Source: Paraglaciecola arctica BSs20135 (lineage in GTDB: Bacteria > Pseudomonadota > Gammaproteobacteria > Enterobacterales > Alteromonadaceae). From it: 64,000 bases of DNA. The notes beneath the pieces are model-generated. The model was given only the letters and a program-made list of their open reading frames with translations. It had not been told where the DNA came from and made no database searches. The first letter of the stretch is position 1. Each line of letters starts with the position of its first letter. Below are positions 36,357 to 44,324 of the stretch, in pieces. The stretch lies in NCBI RefSeq assembly GCF_000314995.1, contig NZ_BAEO01000007.1, positions 62,001 through 126,000 on the forward strand, in the 5' to 3' direction. The position numbers were made by a program, and so were the translations under genes.

Positions 36357-37949
36357 CTATGCTTCAAATATTTTGATTGCAGTTTTAACTCTACCGATTA
36401 CATTTCCAGTGTCATTGATGAATTCATTGGTAAAGCTAATATAGTTGGTATCAGCTAGTAATTGCTCTATCTTGGATCTTATTTCTGTATCATTAAAAGT
36501 TCTTCCTGAAGCAATAACCTTAGCAAAACCTACAGTTACAGCGTCGAACTTGGATAGAAGAAGAGTTCCACTAGTTTTAAATAATGACTCTCCACATGCT
36601 TTTAGAAGTAAGGTGGTGGTTTTATTAAAGAGTTCACTTAGCTCTAACATCTTGTCAGCTATCATATTACGGTTTTCTTCCATATATTTATCAAGAAAAC
36701 TGGGCATAGGTGCCTTGTAATTTTCAACGTTTTCATACAAAGCCAAAAACCTCAAAATAGTTTCAACGTCTTTATACCGACTATGCTCTGCACCAAACAA
36801 ACTGCGCCATGAATCATATTTATTCATATTATGAAGGTGAGTATCAAATGGGCCATAGAATATGCACGATCTAACTTCTTGCGGCTGCAATGCCTTTCCG
36901 CTGGTATTTAACCTTCTGAATATTTGTATGACTGCTTTGTTATACTCATATCCGTAATCAGGGCTATCTGAGGAAGGGTCCGGTTTTATCACAATGCTGT
37001 GCAATATAGAATCGGTTAAAGTCCTTTCATCTGCATCTTCAAGTACTTTAGATTTTATTGTTTTAGCTACTTCACGGTTAAAGTAACATCCACGGAGATC
37101 CTCATGAATTTTCTTACTGTTGGAAATTGGAAACTTACCAGCCAAATATCTCTGGAGTGTTTTTAATCGTTGTTGTCCGTCGATGATATTCATTGTTTTT
37201 GAATCGCCATCTTTTGCTAGAAAGATATTTGGAACAGGTAGGCCAAGAATCAGTGATTCAATAAATCTAGATTGCTCAGTGTTACTCCACACGAATCCAC
37301 GTTGAAATCCTGGCAGTTTGATGTCGCCTCGATTCATTCGTTTCACTAGCCCTTCAACATCGCTATCCCAACCATAGCTAGAAACTTCGAATCGAGATGG
37401 TTCATCAATTTCACTACTAATAGCTTCTTCAACTTCGGTCTCTTTCACGACATTGTCTGTACCTAGGAATTCATTTGGTTCAACATTAATACTGTCTAAT
37501 ATTTCAGATAAATAAGATCCCTCATTTACGTCAAGTTTCTGCTCTTCTGATAGGTTTAAAAGTATGATGGTACTATTTGCAATAAATAGAGCGAAAATCT
37601 GGTTAGGTTCCGCGTAGTCTTTGAATCTTCCTGGCCAAAAACGTTTATCTCCCCTCTGATTTGCACGATATAACGAAACCTTTGTCTCTTCACGTATACC
37701 ACCGCTCAATATGATGCATGGGAACATCACCTTATAGTTAGTTCCAAAAGGCTGAAGGTCAAAATTGTGCACTTGTTCTTGATTCAGTAAATTAGAAATG
37801 GATTCTGTTGCGTCAAAGATATTTTTTGTAAGGCCAGTTGCTGTTACGAAAAGTAGCTCATAATTTATGGATAAACCTTTTAAAATTTCAGTTTTTGTAG
37901 TTTCGACTTGAGTAAGCTTTCGTGTATTCATGTTTATTAGATCCGTCAT
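36357..37949 (-). CDS. DUF262-domain protein with extra N-terminal domain
   Basis: A 530-residue protein. Residues about 195-500 carry the DUF262 (GmrS/ParB-like) motifs: L-P-G-F-Q-R-G-F-V-W near 212-221, the N-x-I-D-G-Q-Q-R-L core near 254-262, and R-R-L-N-T-S-G near 345. In GmrSD-type enzymes this domain hydrolyses nucleotide and licenses cleavage of modified DNA. Residues 1-180 form a separate domain with a V-S-L-Y-R and K-R-F-W-P-G-R pattern that faintly recalls EcoRII-N-type DNA-binding domains; this is uncertain. No C-terminal His-Me nuclease (DUF1524) was seen; the HEPN protein may supply the nuclease. It starts about 45 bases after the stop of the gene upstream. Confidence 0.82.
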   Translation of the reverse strand: MTDLINMNTRKLTQVETTKTEILKGLSINYELLFVTATGLTKNIFDATESISNLLNQEQVHNFDLQPFGTNYKVMFPCIILSGGIREETKVSLYRANQRGDKRFWPGRFKDYAEPNQIFALFIANSTIILLNLSEEQKLDVNEGSYLSEILDSINVEPNEFLGTDNVVKETEVEEAISSEIDEPSRFEVSSYGWDSDVEGLVKRMNRGDIKLPGFQRGFVWSNTEQSRFIESLILGLPVPNIFLAKDGDSKTMNIIDGQQRLKTLQRYLAGKFPISNSKKIHEDLRGCYFNREVAKTIKSKVLEDADERTLTDSILHSIVIKPDPSSDSPDYGYEYNKAVIQIFRRLNTSGKALQPQEVRSCIFYGPFDTHLHNMNKYDSWRSLFGAEHSRYKDVETILRFLALYENVENYKAPMPSFLDKYMEENRNMIADKMLELSELFNKTTTLLLKACGESLFKTSGTLLLSKFDAVTVGFAKVIASGRTFNDTEIRSKIEQLLADTNYISFTNEFINDTGNVIGRVKTAIKIFEA

Positions 37950-37991
37950 TGTATAGTGACTATTTTGTCAATCGCATGATTAGTTAAAATA

Positions 37992-38927
37992 TTAGCTTTG
38001 AATTAAATATTTTGAATGCTCTTTTTGCAAACCAAAGTATGAATAATCGGTCTCTAGCAACGCAACTTGTTTATCAAGCCAACCAATTAAATCTGCCTCA
38101 GGGATATAATCACTTAAATTTCTACCGATGAATTCATTTAGTGAATCAGCCACACCATCTTTAGTGGGCAGTCCCCAATAATTTCCTCCACTTATATTCC
38201 GTACTCTATTCACTGAGGTACTAGTAACCTTATAGTTTTTATCTATGTCTTTTTGTGAAGGTACTGTGACAAATGAGTAAGTAAAACTGGCAAATGATTC
38301 TATAGAGCGGCCCTTTGAACCAACAGTTACATTCCTGCCAAATCCTTTTGCTGAATAAACCATATCCCAGAGCATGGGTATCTGTGCGTTATCATTCCAG
38401 TTAGTCTTTGTTTGGATAACGCCAATTGATATATCTTTCATAGAAAATACAATTGACAAAACACGGTCGAAATATGTTGAAAAAAGCTCCTTTTCACCTT
38501 TTTCTGGCCAATCCTGCACCTTTGGAAAAGCAATATAGATTAAGTCTGCTTCGGTATTCGACTTGAAGTTATTATATTTGACGGCAATAGCATCAGTTAT
38601 AAAGCGAGGTAATAAATCTTTTTTACTTTTTATAACAACAACATTGCTACCAATTAAACATAGGTTCAAATACCAACAGACCAAACTCTCCCATGCAGCC
38701 CCTCCGGCCGATACGCTTGAATTAGTATTTTCACCTACTCGAGTATTTCCTTGAGATGAGGCGTTAAAAATCTCCCTTAGATGATCACCGAGATCAAAGA
38801 TAATCCTACCGGAGAGCCTGTCGTTAGTAATCGTGGAAATATACTTAGCCCAGTGCGGAAATGAATTCTTTGCACTATTTGTCGACATTGCAGACTCAAC
38901 AGCCGCTTTTCGGTAAGACTCAATCAT
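37992..38927 (-). CDS. Putative restriction endonuclease (PD-(D/E)xK-like)
   Basis: A 311-residue protein not recognised by family. The order E80 (in A-A-W-E-S-L-V), D128 (in T-E-A-D-L-I-Y) and Q172-T-K174 (in G-V-I-Q-T-K-T-N-W) with hydrophobic strands around each fits a PD-(D/E)xK nuclease core of the E-D-QxK variety. It is divergent from a cytosine-5 DNA methyltransferase with 260 bases between, the common arrangement of type II restriction-modification pairs. The function is inferred from these two facts only. It begins the minus-strand set that continues with DUF262 and HEPN. Confidence 0.6.
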   Translation of the reverse strand: MIESYRKAAVESAMSTNSAKNSFPHWAKYISTITNDRLSGRIIFDLGDHLREIFNASSQGNTRVGENTNSSVSAGGAAWESLVCWYLNLCLIGSNVVVIKSKKDLLPRFITDAIAVKYNNFKSNTEADLIYIAFPKVQDWPEKGEKELFSTYFDRVLSIVFSMKDISIGVIQTKTNWNDNAQIPMLWDMVYSAKGFGRNVTVGSKGRSIESFASFTYSFVTVPSQKDIDKNYKVTSTSVNRVRNISGGNYWGLPTKDGVADSLNEFIGRNLSDYIPEADLIGWLDKQVALLETDYSYFGLQKEHSKYLIQS

Positions 38928-39187
38928 TAAATTCCCTTAAATTATGATTTATTTAACAGGCAACGATACTAATATGACTTTTCTATAAATACAATTTTCC
39001 TAAAATTTTCAAGATGTTATCATTATCGACTAAATAAAAATTAACTGTTTATATATACAGTGCTATTCTAAAGTACTGAATGGTAACCAGGTAGGAATAC
39101 AGGGGCAGGTTATCTGTAAAATAACTACCTGGACTTTTAGCCTGACATAATTTATCATCTTCGCATTAAATAATGAGTTAGCAATAC

Positions 39188-40849
39188 ATGAACCACATAG
39201 AGCTATTTGCCGGCTGCGGCGGTCTATCCCTTGGACTAGAATCCGAGGGCTTTGACTTATTACTGGCAAATGAATTATCCCCTATGGCAGGAGAGACTTT
39301 TGCTTATAACCACCTTGGGTTAAACCTTGAAGATAACGGTATTAGAGACGACGATCCTGTTTATTGGATTAGTAGCGAGCATCACCGTGATAATTCAGAA
39401 GCTCGACTAAAGGAGAACCCCTACAATGCTGCGGGCCTAAAGAATAGAGAGTCCGATTTAGTTGGATTAGAAAATCATCCAGAAAAATTGCGTGGAAGTT
39501 TATTGATTGGCAGTATTTTAGATCTCAATGTTTTACTGAAAAAAACTAAATTCAAAAAAGCTTTAAGAGAAGGTTTAGGTGATGGTGAGGTCGATCTTGT
39601 TTCTGGAGGCCCTCCTTGCCAGAGCTTTAGCATGGCTGGTATGCGACAGCACTCAAACCAGAGGAACTCCCTCCCATGGGCTTTTGCCGAGTTTGTACGG
39701 CAAGTTAAACCCAAAATGGCGTTACTTGAAAATGTAACTGGAATTCTCCGAGCATTTAATATTGATGGTGAAAAATACTACGCCTGGTACGAAGTAGCAA
39801 AAGCCTTTGCCTTAGAAGGGTATGTACCATTATGCCTGCATGTAAACGCAAAGTATGCTGGAGCAGCACAGAATCGCCCACGCTTTATTATGCTGGCGTT
39901 CCGAAAAAATGTATTTGCCCAAATACTTAAAAATAATACTGATAACGCATTAAGCGAAGCCCTAGAAAATTCTCACCAATTCTTTAAATTGGTATCTAAA
40001 GAAGGTGGCGAACTCGAATATGGCCACCTTAAGTACCATGATGTAGAAAATGGCTCTCCAATCTATAACTCTACAATATTTGAATCTATTGTAGCTATGA
40101 GATCGGCTACAAATAAACTGATAACCACAAAAGAAGCCATTGACGATTTGAATAAAGAAGTAGGCAAGCCCAGCGATTATGTCAACTCTATCAACGGTCA
40201 GGCTTACAAATCAACTGAAGCTAAAGCTCACAGACATAAAGAATGGGAAAAACGATTAACAATAAATGGTAAACCGTCAAATCAAGAACATCGCGGTAAT
40301 AGTAATCGAGTTCGCGCTCGGTTTAGACTCTATCAGGTACTAAATAAATTGGAGTCTAACAATGTAAAAAGAGAGATTAAGTCATTCCTTAAAACTGGCG
40401 ACGATATTCTGATTAGTAATGAATCCTTAGTTATTCTCGCAAATCAAGACTGGCTGCTAACTGAACTTGGTGAACGGGTTGAGCGGCCTGCGCCTAAAGT
40501 TTTGCGCAAACTATTGGCGTCATTACAAACTAAAAAACAAACCCAAAAAGCCTTAGTTGCGGACAAGCCTGCACCAGCAGCATTATCAATACCTGATGAT
40601 GCTTGCCATTATGATGATGAAACTCAGAGAACAATGACAGTCAGAGAAATGGCTAGGTTTCAATCATTCCCAGATTGGTTTGTTTTTCGCTCTAAGGTTA
40701 CAACTGGCGGGCACATGCGAAGGTATCAAGTGCCGCAATATACACAAGTTGGAAATGCCGTTCCCCCTATACTGGGAAAAGCGTTGGGGAAAGTATGCAG
40801 CCAGTTCTTAAAACTATCTGACAAGCAATTAACAAGACAGTCACCATAG
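39188..40849 (+). CDS. DNA (cytosine-5) methyltransferase
   Basis: A 553-residue m5C methyltransferase. Motif I is F-A-G-C-G-G (7-12), motif IV P-P-C-Q with catalytic Cys144, motif VI E-N-V (181-183), motif VIII Q-N-R-P-R-F (228-233), motif IX region M-T-V-R-E-M-A-R-F-Q near 490, and motif X Q-V-G-N-A-V-P-P near 525. The insert between motifs I and IV is long, and the region between VIII and IX (about 250 residues) holds the target-recognition domain; the recognition sequence cannot be read. It probably protects host DNA against the divergent endonuclease-like protein. Confidence 0.95.
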   Translation: MNHIELFAGCGGLSLGLESEGFDLLLANELSPMAGETFAYNHLGLNLEDNGIRDDDPVYWISSEHHRDNSEARLKENPYNAAGLKNRESDLVGLENHPEKLRGSLLIGSILDLNVLLKKTKFKKALREGLGDGEVDLVSGGPPCQSFSMAGMRQHSNQRNSLPWAFAEFVRQVKPKMALLENVTGILRAFNIDGEKYYAWYEVAKAFALEGYVPLCLHVNAKYAGAAQNRPRFIMLAFRKNVFAQILKNNTDNALSEALENSHQFFKLVSKEGGELEYGHLKYHDVENGSPIYNSTIFESIVAMRSATNKLITTKEAIDDLNKEVGKPSDYVNSINGQAYKSTEAKAHRHKEWEKRLTINGKPSNQEHRGNSNRVRARFRLYQVLNKLESNNVKREIKSFLKTGDDILISNESLVILANQDWLLTELGERVERPAPKVLRKLLASLQTKKQTQKALVADKPAPAALSIPDDACHYDDETQRTMTVREMARFQSFPDWFVFRSKVTTGGHMRRYQVPQYTQVGNAVPPILGKALGKVCSQFLKLSDKQLTRQSP

Positions 40850-40869
40850 TTAGAAGAACTAAAAGTAGT

Positions 40870-41180
40870 GGCAGAGCCACTAAATCAGAGATCGGCGCAG
40901 CCGATGCCCTTGTCTTTTGATCTACCCTCGCATGTATGTTCGCCAGTTATTTGGTGAATTTCGTAGGGCAATTTACAGGAGGTAAATTGAGTCGCAGAGT
41001 GCCGGGAGCACATTGTGACGACCTGCTAAATTCATCAAATAATTGGATGAAGAACATAATTTGGCGAGCGGCTTCTTTTTGGTTACTTTATTCTTAGCTG
41101 CAGAAGAAAAAGTGACTGGCTTGAAAGGATTCAAGTCAAAAACCATCAGGACGATGGCGCGCAGCGTGCTTTTGATTTTA
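40870..41180 (+). repeat. Composite island repeat, copy A
   Basis: Left flank ends GCATGTATGTTCGCC. A core of about 103 bases (40944-41046) is bounded by inverted arms (TTATTTGGTGAATTT and AAATTCATCAAATAA). The right flank starts GGATGAAGAACATA, runs through TGGCGAGCGGC, a hairpin of the type GGTTACTTT / AAAGTGAC, and ends in ACCATCAGGACGATGGCGCG and GTGCTTTT. The latter is the inverse of the short repeat at 33428 and elsewhere. Confidence 0.85.
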
Positions 41181-41242
41181 AAAAATAAAGAGGGTTGCGT
41201 GGTCAACGCCCTTAAAACAATCCCATTACCCATACAAAGCCC

Positions 41243-41320
41243 TATAAAGCCGACACCCTACGATACTTCGCCAAAATTCGTTCAGACTGCCGCGCTATCT
41301 GCCACCTTAGCTCGCGCCTG
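41243..41320 (-). pseudogene. Remnant of a DUF2293 gene (3' end)
   Basis: On the minus strand a frame reads R-E-L-R-W-Q-I-A-R-Q-S-E-R-I-L-A-K-Y-R and then stops. It matches the C-terminus of the intact DUF2293 protein at 48047-48727 (R-R-E-L-R-R-Q-I-A-R-Q-S-E-R-I-L-A-K-Y-R). Only the last part is present. It marks the edge of the duplicated prlF-yhaV block. Confidence 0.8.
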
Positions 41321-41382
41321 AATACAAAGTTATCTTGAAATACGATCCAGAGGACTTCCTTGGGGAAAAGCGAGCGCTGTGC

Positions 41383-41856
41383 TTATGGGGAGAGTGTTTT
41401 GTCCTTGACTGCTTTTAAAAGATCATCCCATTTTTCAGGTGGAGTACCAGACTTCAACATCTTTTCGAATACTTTGTAAGCATCGGTCTTACTACCATAA
41501 GCTCGTTTATTTTTATCGTCATTTACCCAAGCATAAACGATCACTTTCGACTCTAAGTGGTAGCGGAAAAACAAACGGTATTGTTGGAAGAACTTTGCCC
41601 TAAACCAATGCTTGTTAGCATAACCTAATGTACTTCCTTGACGAAATTCAGAACTGGTAGGGTCGTGTGGTATTAATTCGAAGATTAACCTTTGAATAGC
41701 AGCTAATCGTTTAGTGGCATTTTTCTTAATGTAACCTTTAGGGTCATTTTTACGTAGAGCCTCAACTTGTGTTTTAAGACTCAAATACTGCTCTTTAAAC
41801 AATGGATGAGTGTAAAGTGTCCAACCATTTACCACCATTGGTATCGTTTTTTGCAA
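41383..41856 (-). CDS. yhaV: YhaV-family toxin, copy 1
   Basis: A 157-residue ribosome-dependent mRNA interferase of the YhaV family (RelE superfamily). Characteristic segments are M-V-V-N-G-W-T-L-Y-T-H-P-L-F near the N-terminus, I-P-x-D-P-T-S-S-E-F-R-Q-G-S-T-L-G mid-chain, W-F-R-A-K-F-F-Q-Q-Y-R-L-F-F-R-Y and V-Y-A-W-V-N-D. It is nearly identical to copy 2 at 43849-44322 (a few changes such as Y/F, K/R and the last residues). Its antitoxin partner upstream is truncated, so it is odd that this toxin frame is intact; it may be silenced by lack of a promoter, or neutralised by the second PrlF. Confidence 0.88.
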   Translation of the reverse strand: MQKTIPMVVNGWTLYTHPLFKEQYLSLKTQVEALRKNDPKGYIKKNATKRLAAIQRLIFELIPHDPTSSEFRQGSTLGYANKHWFRAKFFQQYRLFFRYHLESKVIVYAWVNDDKNKRAYGSKTDAYKVFEKMLKSGTPPEKWDDLLKAVKDKTLSP

Positions 41857-41858
41857 AC

Positions 41859-42160
41859 TTACTCGTCCTCATCCAATAACGGAGCATCTAAATCTATCTC
41901 AACACCTTGAACCAATGCATCGACACTTTCGCGCATACTTGCTGATAACGGTTCAACCTTTCCAGGATTAGCCAGCATATCACGCGCTATAAATGCTAAG
42001 AATTCACCAATAATCGGGTCGTTTTGTTGTGATGCTGCACGCGAGATAACAACGCTGCCATCAGACTGAATTGCATATTTTATTTTGTCTTTCTTTTCTA
42101 AGTGTAACGCCTGACGAACAGAACTAGGCACTGTAGTTTGAAAACGGTCTGTGAGTGTTT
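41859..42160 (-). pseudogene. prlF: PrlF-family antitoxin, copy 1, N-terminus replaced by repeat insertion
   Basis: The frame matches the intact PrlF at 44325-44654 (V-P-S-S-V-R-Q-A-L-H-L, D-K-I-K-Y-A-I-Q-S-D-G-S-V-V-I and L-D-A-P-L-L-D-E-D-E) but breaks off at 42160, where the repeat with ACCTGCGGGGTCAGGTTCG begins and gives an in-frame stop. The first 13 residues (the beta strand before D-R-F-Q-T-T-V) and the promoter are lost. A GTG at 42131 could give an 90-residue product without the first DNA-binding strand of the AbrB fold. Confidence 0.82.
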
Positions 42161-42262
42161 AACCTGCGGGGTCAGGTTCGTTGAAAATTAATTAAACTCA
42201 AGTTGTAAAGTACAAAATTTAGTACGTAATAAAGTCTATTATTGTGTTCTTTAGGTGCGTAT

Positions 42263-42369
42263 ATGTCAGTGCAATTAATTTTGGCCGAAAAAACGGTTTC
42301 AGTTTCTGAGTTAAGAAAAAAGCCGATGGATTATTTTATAGATGAGCCAGTAGCCGTTTTATCTAATAA
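42263..42369 (+). pseudogene. Phd/StbD-type antitoxin gene, truncated by repeat
   Basis: ATG at 42263 opens M-S-V-Q-L-I-L-A-E-K-T-V-S-V-S-E-L-R-K-K, then P-M-D-Y-F and E-P-V-A-V-L-S-N, the N-terminal half of a Phd/StbD-like antitoxin. At 42370 the frame enters the GGGGTCAGGTTCG repeat and is lost. The promoter region upstream (about 42195-42262) is shared with the second copy at 45012-45089. Confidence 0.8.
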
Positions 42370-42472
42370 GACCTGCGGGGTCAGGTTCGTTGAAAATCAT
42401 TTCCTAAGACAGCCATAGACCTGCGGGGTCAGGTTCGTTGAAAATCATTTCCTAAGACAGCCATCATAGTGA

Positions 42473-42633
42473 CTAAAGTCGGCCTCGCCGATGCCCTTGT
42501 CTTTTGATTTCCCCTCGCATGTATGTTCGCCAATTATCTGGCAAATTTAGCAGGTCGTCACAATGTGCTCCCGGCACTCTGTGACTCAATTTACGTCCTG
42601 TAAATTGCCCTGCGAAATTCACCAGATAATTGG
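42473..42633 (+). repeat. Composite island repeat, copy B, core inverted
   Basis: Has the same left flank as copy A (ATGCCCTTGTCTTTTGAT and GCATGTATGTTCGCC). The 104-base core (42530-42633), however, is the reverse complement of core A, as seen from words GCTCCCGGCACTCTGTGAC versus GTCGCAGAGTGCCGGGAGC. The right flank is replaced by the GGGGTCAGGTTCG repeat. Confidence 0.85.
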
Positions 42634-42679
42634 ACCTGCGGGGTCAGGTTCGTTGAAAATTATTATCTAAGACAGCCAT

Positions 42680-43075
42680 CATAGTGACTAAAGTCGGCCT
42701 CGCCGATGCTCTTGTCTTTTGATTTCCCCTCGCATGTATGTTCGCCGATTATTTTTGATATTTTGTAGGGCAATTTACATGGGTGAAACTGGACTTTTTA
42801 GAAGCACCGCTTCGCCCAGTTGAACAGCTCGACAAGGAAGTCGAGATTGGGTGCCGATCATCAGGGATGTGTGATTGACTCAATCAAAGTGGTTACATCG
42901 GTTTGGGATGATCGTATTGAAATATCAAAAATAATTGGATGAAGAACATATCTGGCGAGCGGCATTTTTCTGGTTACTCTATTTTTTGCTGCTGAAAAAA
43001 GAGTAACTGGCTCGAAGGGATTCGGGTCAAAAACCATCAGGACGATGGCGCGAAGCGTGCTTTTAATTTTTTATA
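42680..43075 (+). repeat. Composite island repeat, copy C, with a different core
   Basis: The left flank (TCGGCCTCGCCGATG to GTATGTTCGCC) and right flank (GGATGAAGAACATA to GCGTGCTTTT) match copy A. The core (42745-42938, about 194 bases) is different. It is bounded by inverted arms CCGATTATTTTTGATATTTT and GAAATATCAAAAATAATTGG and includes a stretch (42779-42850) found in inverse at about 30640-30710. Confidence 0.82.
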
Positions 43076-43081
43076 CAGAGT

Positions 43082-43325
43082 AAAACATGCGCTAGCGCTT
43101 ACCGCCCTCCATGGCTTTGTTCACACAGCATCCTTGCTGTACGACTTACTTTTTGCCTGCAGCAGCATAAAGTAAGCAAAAAGTGCCGCTCGATGGCAAT
43201 GCTCTTCATCCAACTATTAGGCAAATTTAGCAGGTCGTTTGTACTTGCTCCAGGCAACGACAAACTTAATTTGCATCCCTGCAAATTATCCCACTAAATT
43301 CACCTAATAGTCGGCGAGCCTTGAG
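43082..43325 (-). repeat. Composite island repeat, copy D, reversed
   Basis: Reads in the opposite direction to A-C: GCTCTTCATCC precedes the core (about 43210-43314), and the core arms are CCAACTATTAGGCAAATTTA and CTAAATTCACCTAATAGTCGG. Relative to its own flanks, core orientation is as in copy A. The inner sequence has diverged (TTTGTACTTGCTCCAGGCAA). Confidence 0.78.
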
Positions 43326-43329
43326 TCGA

Positions 43330-43738
43330 GGGTAAAGCAAAGAAAAAACTAAAGCTTCGGCTCCGCCGATTTTTATCTTTGGTGGCTCCGCCACAGCTTT
43401 CCCGCATTTAAAGTTTCAGCACAAAAAGGCTTATTTTAGGGGCAAATGACAGGGAAGTCATTTGAGTGAAAGCTGGAGGGACACATTCTGTAGCGACCCT
43501 AAAATAAGCCTTTTTGTGCGGTTAAGAACTTTAGTAGAGAGCGGCTTTCTTTGCTTACTTTCTTGAGCTGTAGCAAGAAAGTAAGTCAGACAGCAAGGAT
43601 GCTGTTTGAAGAAAGGCATGGATGCCTGTGTGCAAAGCACATGCTTTTAATTAACACATAGAAAAGTGACTGGCTTGAAGGGATTCAAGTCAAAAACCCG
43701 CAAGGACGCGGGTGCCCGTCAGGGCATAAACCTCTATT
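43330..43738. repeat. Repeat unit E with a 23-base perfect inverted repeat
   Basis: GCACAAAAAGGCTTATTTTA plus GGG at 43419-43441 pairs exactly with 43497-43519. Between them are an inner palindrome (AAATGAC at 43444-43450 with GTCATTT at 43457-43463) and about 35 more bases. Downstream is a hairpin of the type GCTTACTTTCTTG / CAAGAAAGTAAGTC (about 43551-43590) and then the GTGACTGGCTTGAAGGGATT tail shared with copies A and C. A decayed relative lies at about 49835-50037. Confidence 0.82.
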
Positions 43739-43790
43739 TAAAATTAGCTCAGACTGACGCGCTATCTGTCGCCTTAGTTCGCGCCTGAAT
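43739..43790 (-). pseudogene. Second remnant of the DUF2293 gene 3' end
   Basis: The minus-strand frame reads R-E-L-R-R-Q-I-A-R-Q-S-E-L-I-L, the same segment as at 41243-41320 and in the intact gene at 48047. It sits at the same position relative to yhaV copy 2 as the first remnant does to copy 1, so both belong to one duplicated block. Confidence 0.78.
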
Positions 43791-43848
43791 GCAAAGTTAT
43801 CTGAAATACGATCCAGAGGACTTCCTTGGGGAAAAGCGATCGCTGTGC

Positions 43849-44322
43849 TTATGGGGTGAGTATTTTGTCCTTGACTGCTTTTAAAAGATCATCCCATTTT
43901 TCAGGTGGAGTACCAGACTTCAGCATCTTTTCGAATACTTTGTAAGCATCGGTCTTACTACCATAAGCTCGTTTATTTTTATCGTCATTTACCCAAGCAT
44001 AAACGATCACTCTCGACTCCAAGTGGAAGCGGAAAAACAAACGGTATTGTTGGAAGAACTTTGCCCTAAACCAATGCTTGTTAGCATAACCTAATGTACT
44101 TCCTTGACGAAATTCAGAACTGGTAGGGTCGTGTGGTATTAATTCGAAGATTAACCTTTGAATAGCGGCTAATCGTTTAGTGGCATTTTTCTTAATGTAA
44201 CCTTTAGGGTCATTTTTACGTAGAGCCTCAACTTGTGTTTTAAGACTCAAATACTGCTCTTTAAACAATGGATGAGTGTAAAGTGTCCAACCATTTACCA
44301 CCATTGGTATTGTTTTTTGCAA
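43849..44322 (-). CDS. yhaV: YhaV-family toxin, copy 2 (intact module)
   Basis: A 157-residue YhaV toxin, nearly identical to the protein at 41383-41856; it keeps all family segments (W-F-R-A-K-F-F-Q-Q-Y-R, V-Y-A-W-V-N-D). It begins 2 bases after the prlF stop region, so the two are coupled. In E. coli PrlF neutralises YhaV and the complex represses the operon; the same is expected here. This copy looks functional, with its antitoxin complete. Confidence 0.92.
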   Translation of the reverse strand: MQKTIPMVVNGWTLYTHPLFKEQYLSLKTQVEALRKNDPKGYIKKNATKRLAAIQRLIFELIPHDPTSSEFRQGSTLGYANKHWFRAKFFQQYRLFFRFHLESRVIVYAWVNDDKNKRAYGSKTDAYKVFEKMLKSGTPPEKWDDLLKAVKDKILTP

Positions 44323-44324
44323 AC

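Larger units (their letters stand above)
42162..42679 (+). repeat. Four copies of a 29-47-base repeat (ACCTGCGGGGTCAGGTTCG)
   Basis: Copies begin at 42162, 42371, 42419 and 42634. The three longer ones continue to CTAAGACAGCCAT. They interrupt the prlF copy (42161), the Phd-like remnant (42370) and the junction after core B (42633), so each insertion has hit a different sequence with no obvious target duplication. Similar short words (GGGGTCAG, ACAGCCAT) occur at 44790 and 49720. Confidence 0.88.

Noticed and set aside
35861-40849. BREX, DISARM or GmrSD type IV system
   Set aside because: None of the marker genes of BREX (pglZ, brxC) or DISARM (drmA/B helicases) is present, and the DUF262 protein lacks the GmrD nuclease domain.
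41000-44000. CRISPR array
   Set aside because: Repeats are of different lengths, irregularly spaced and palindromic composites, with no cas genes.
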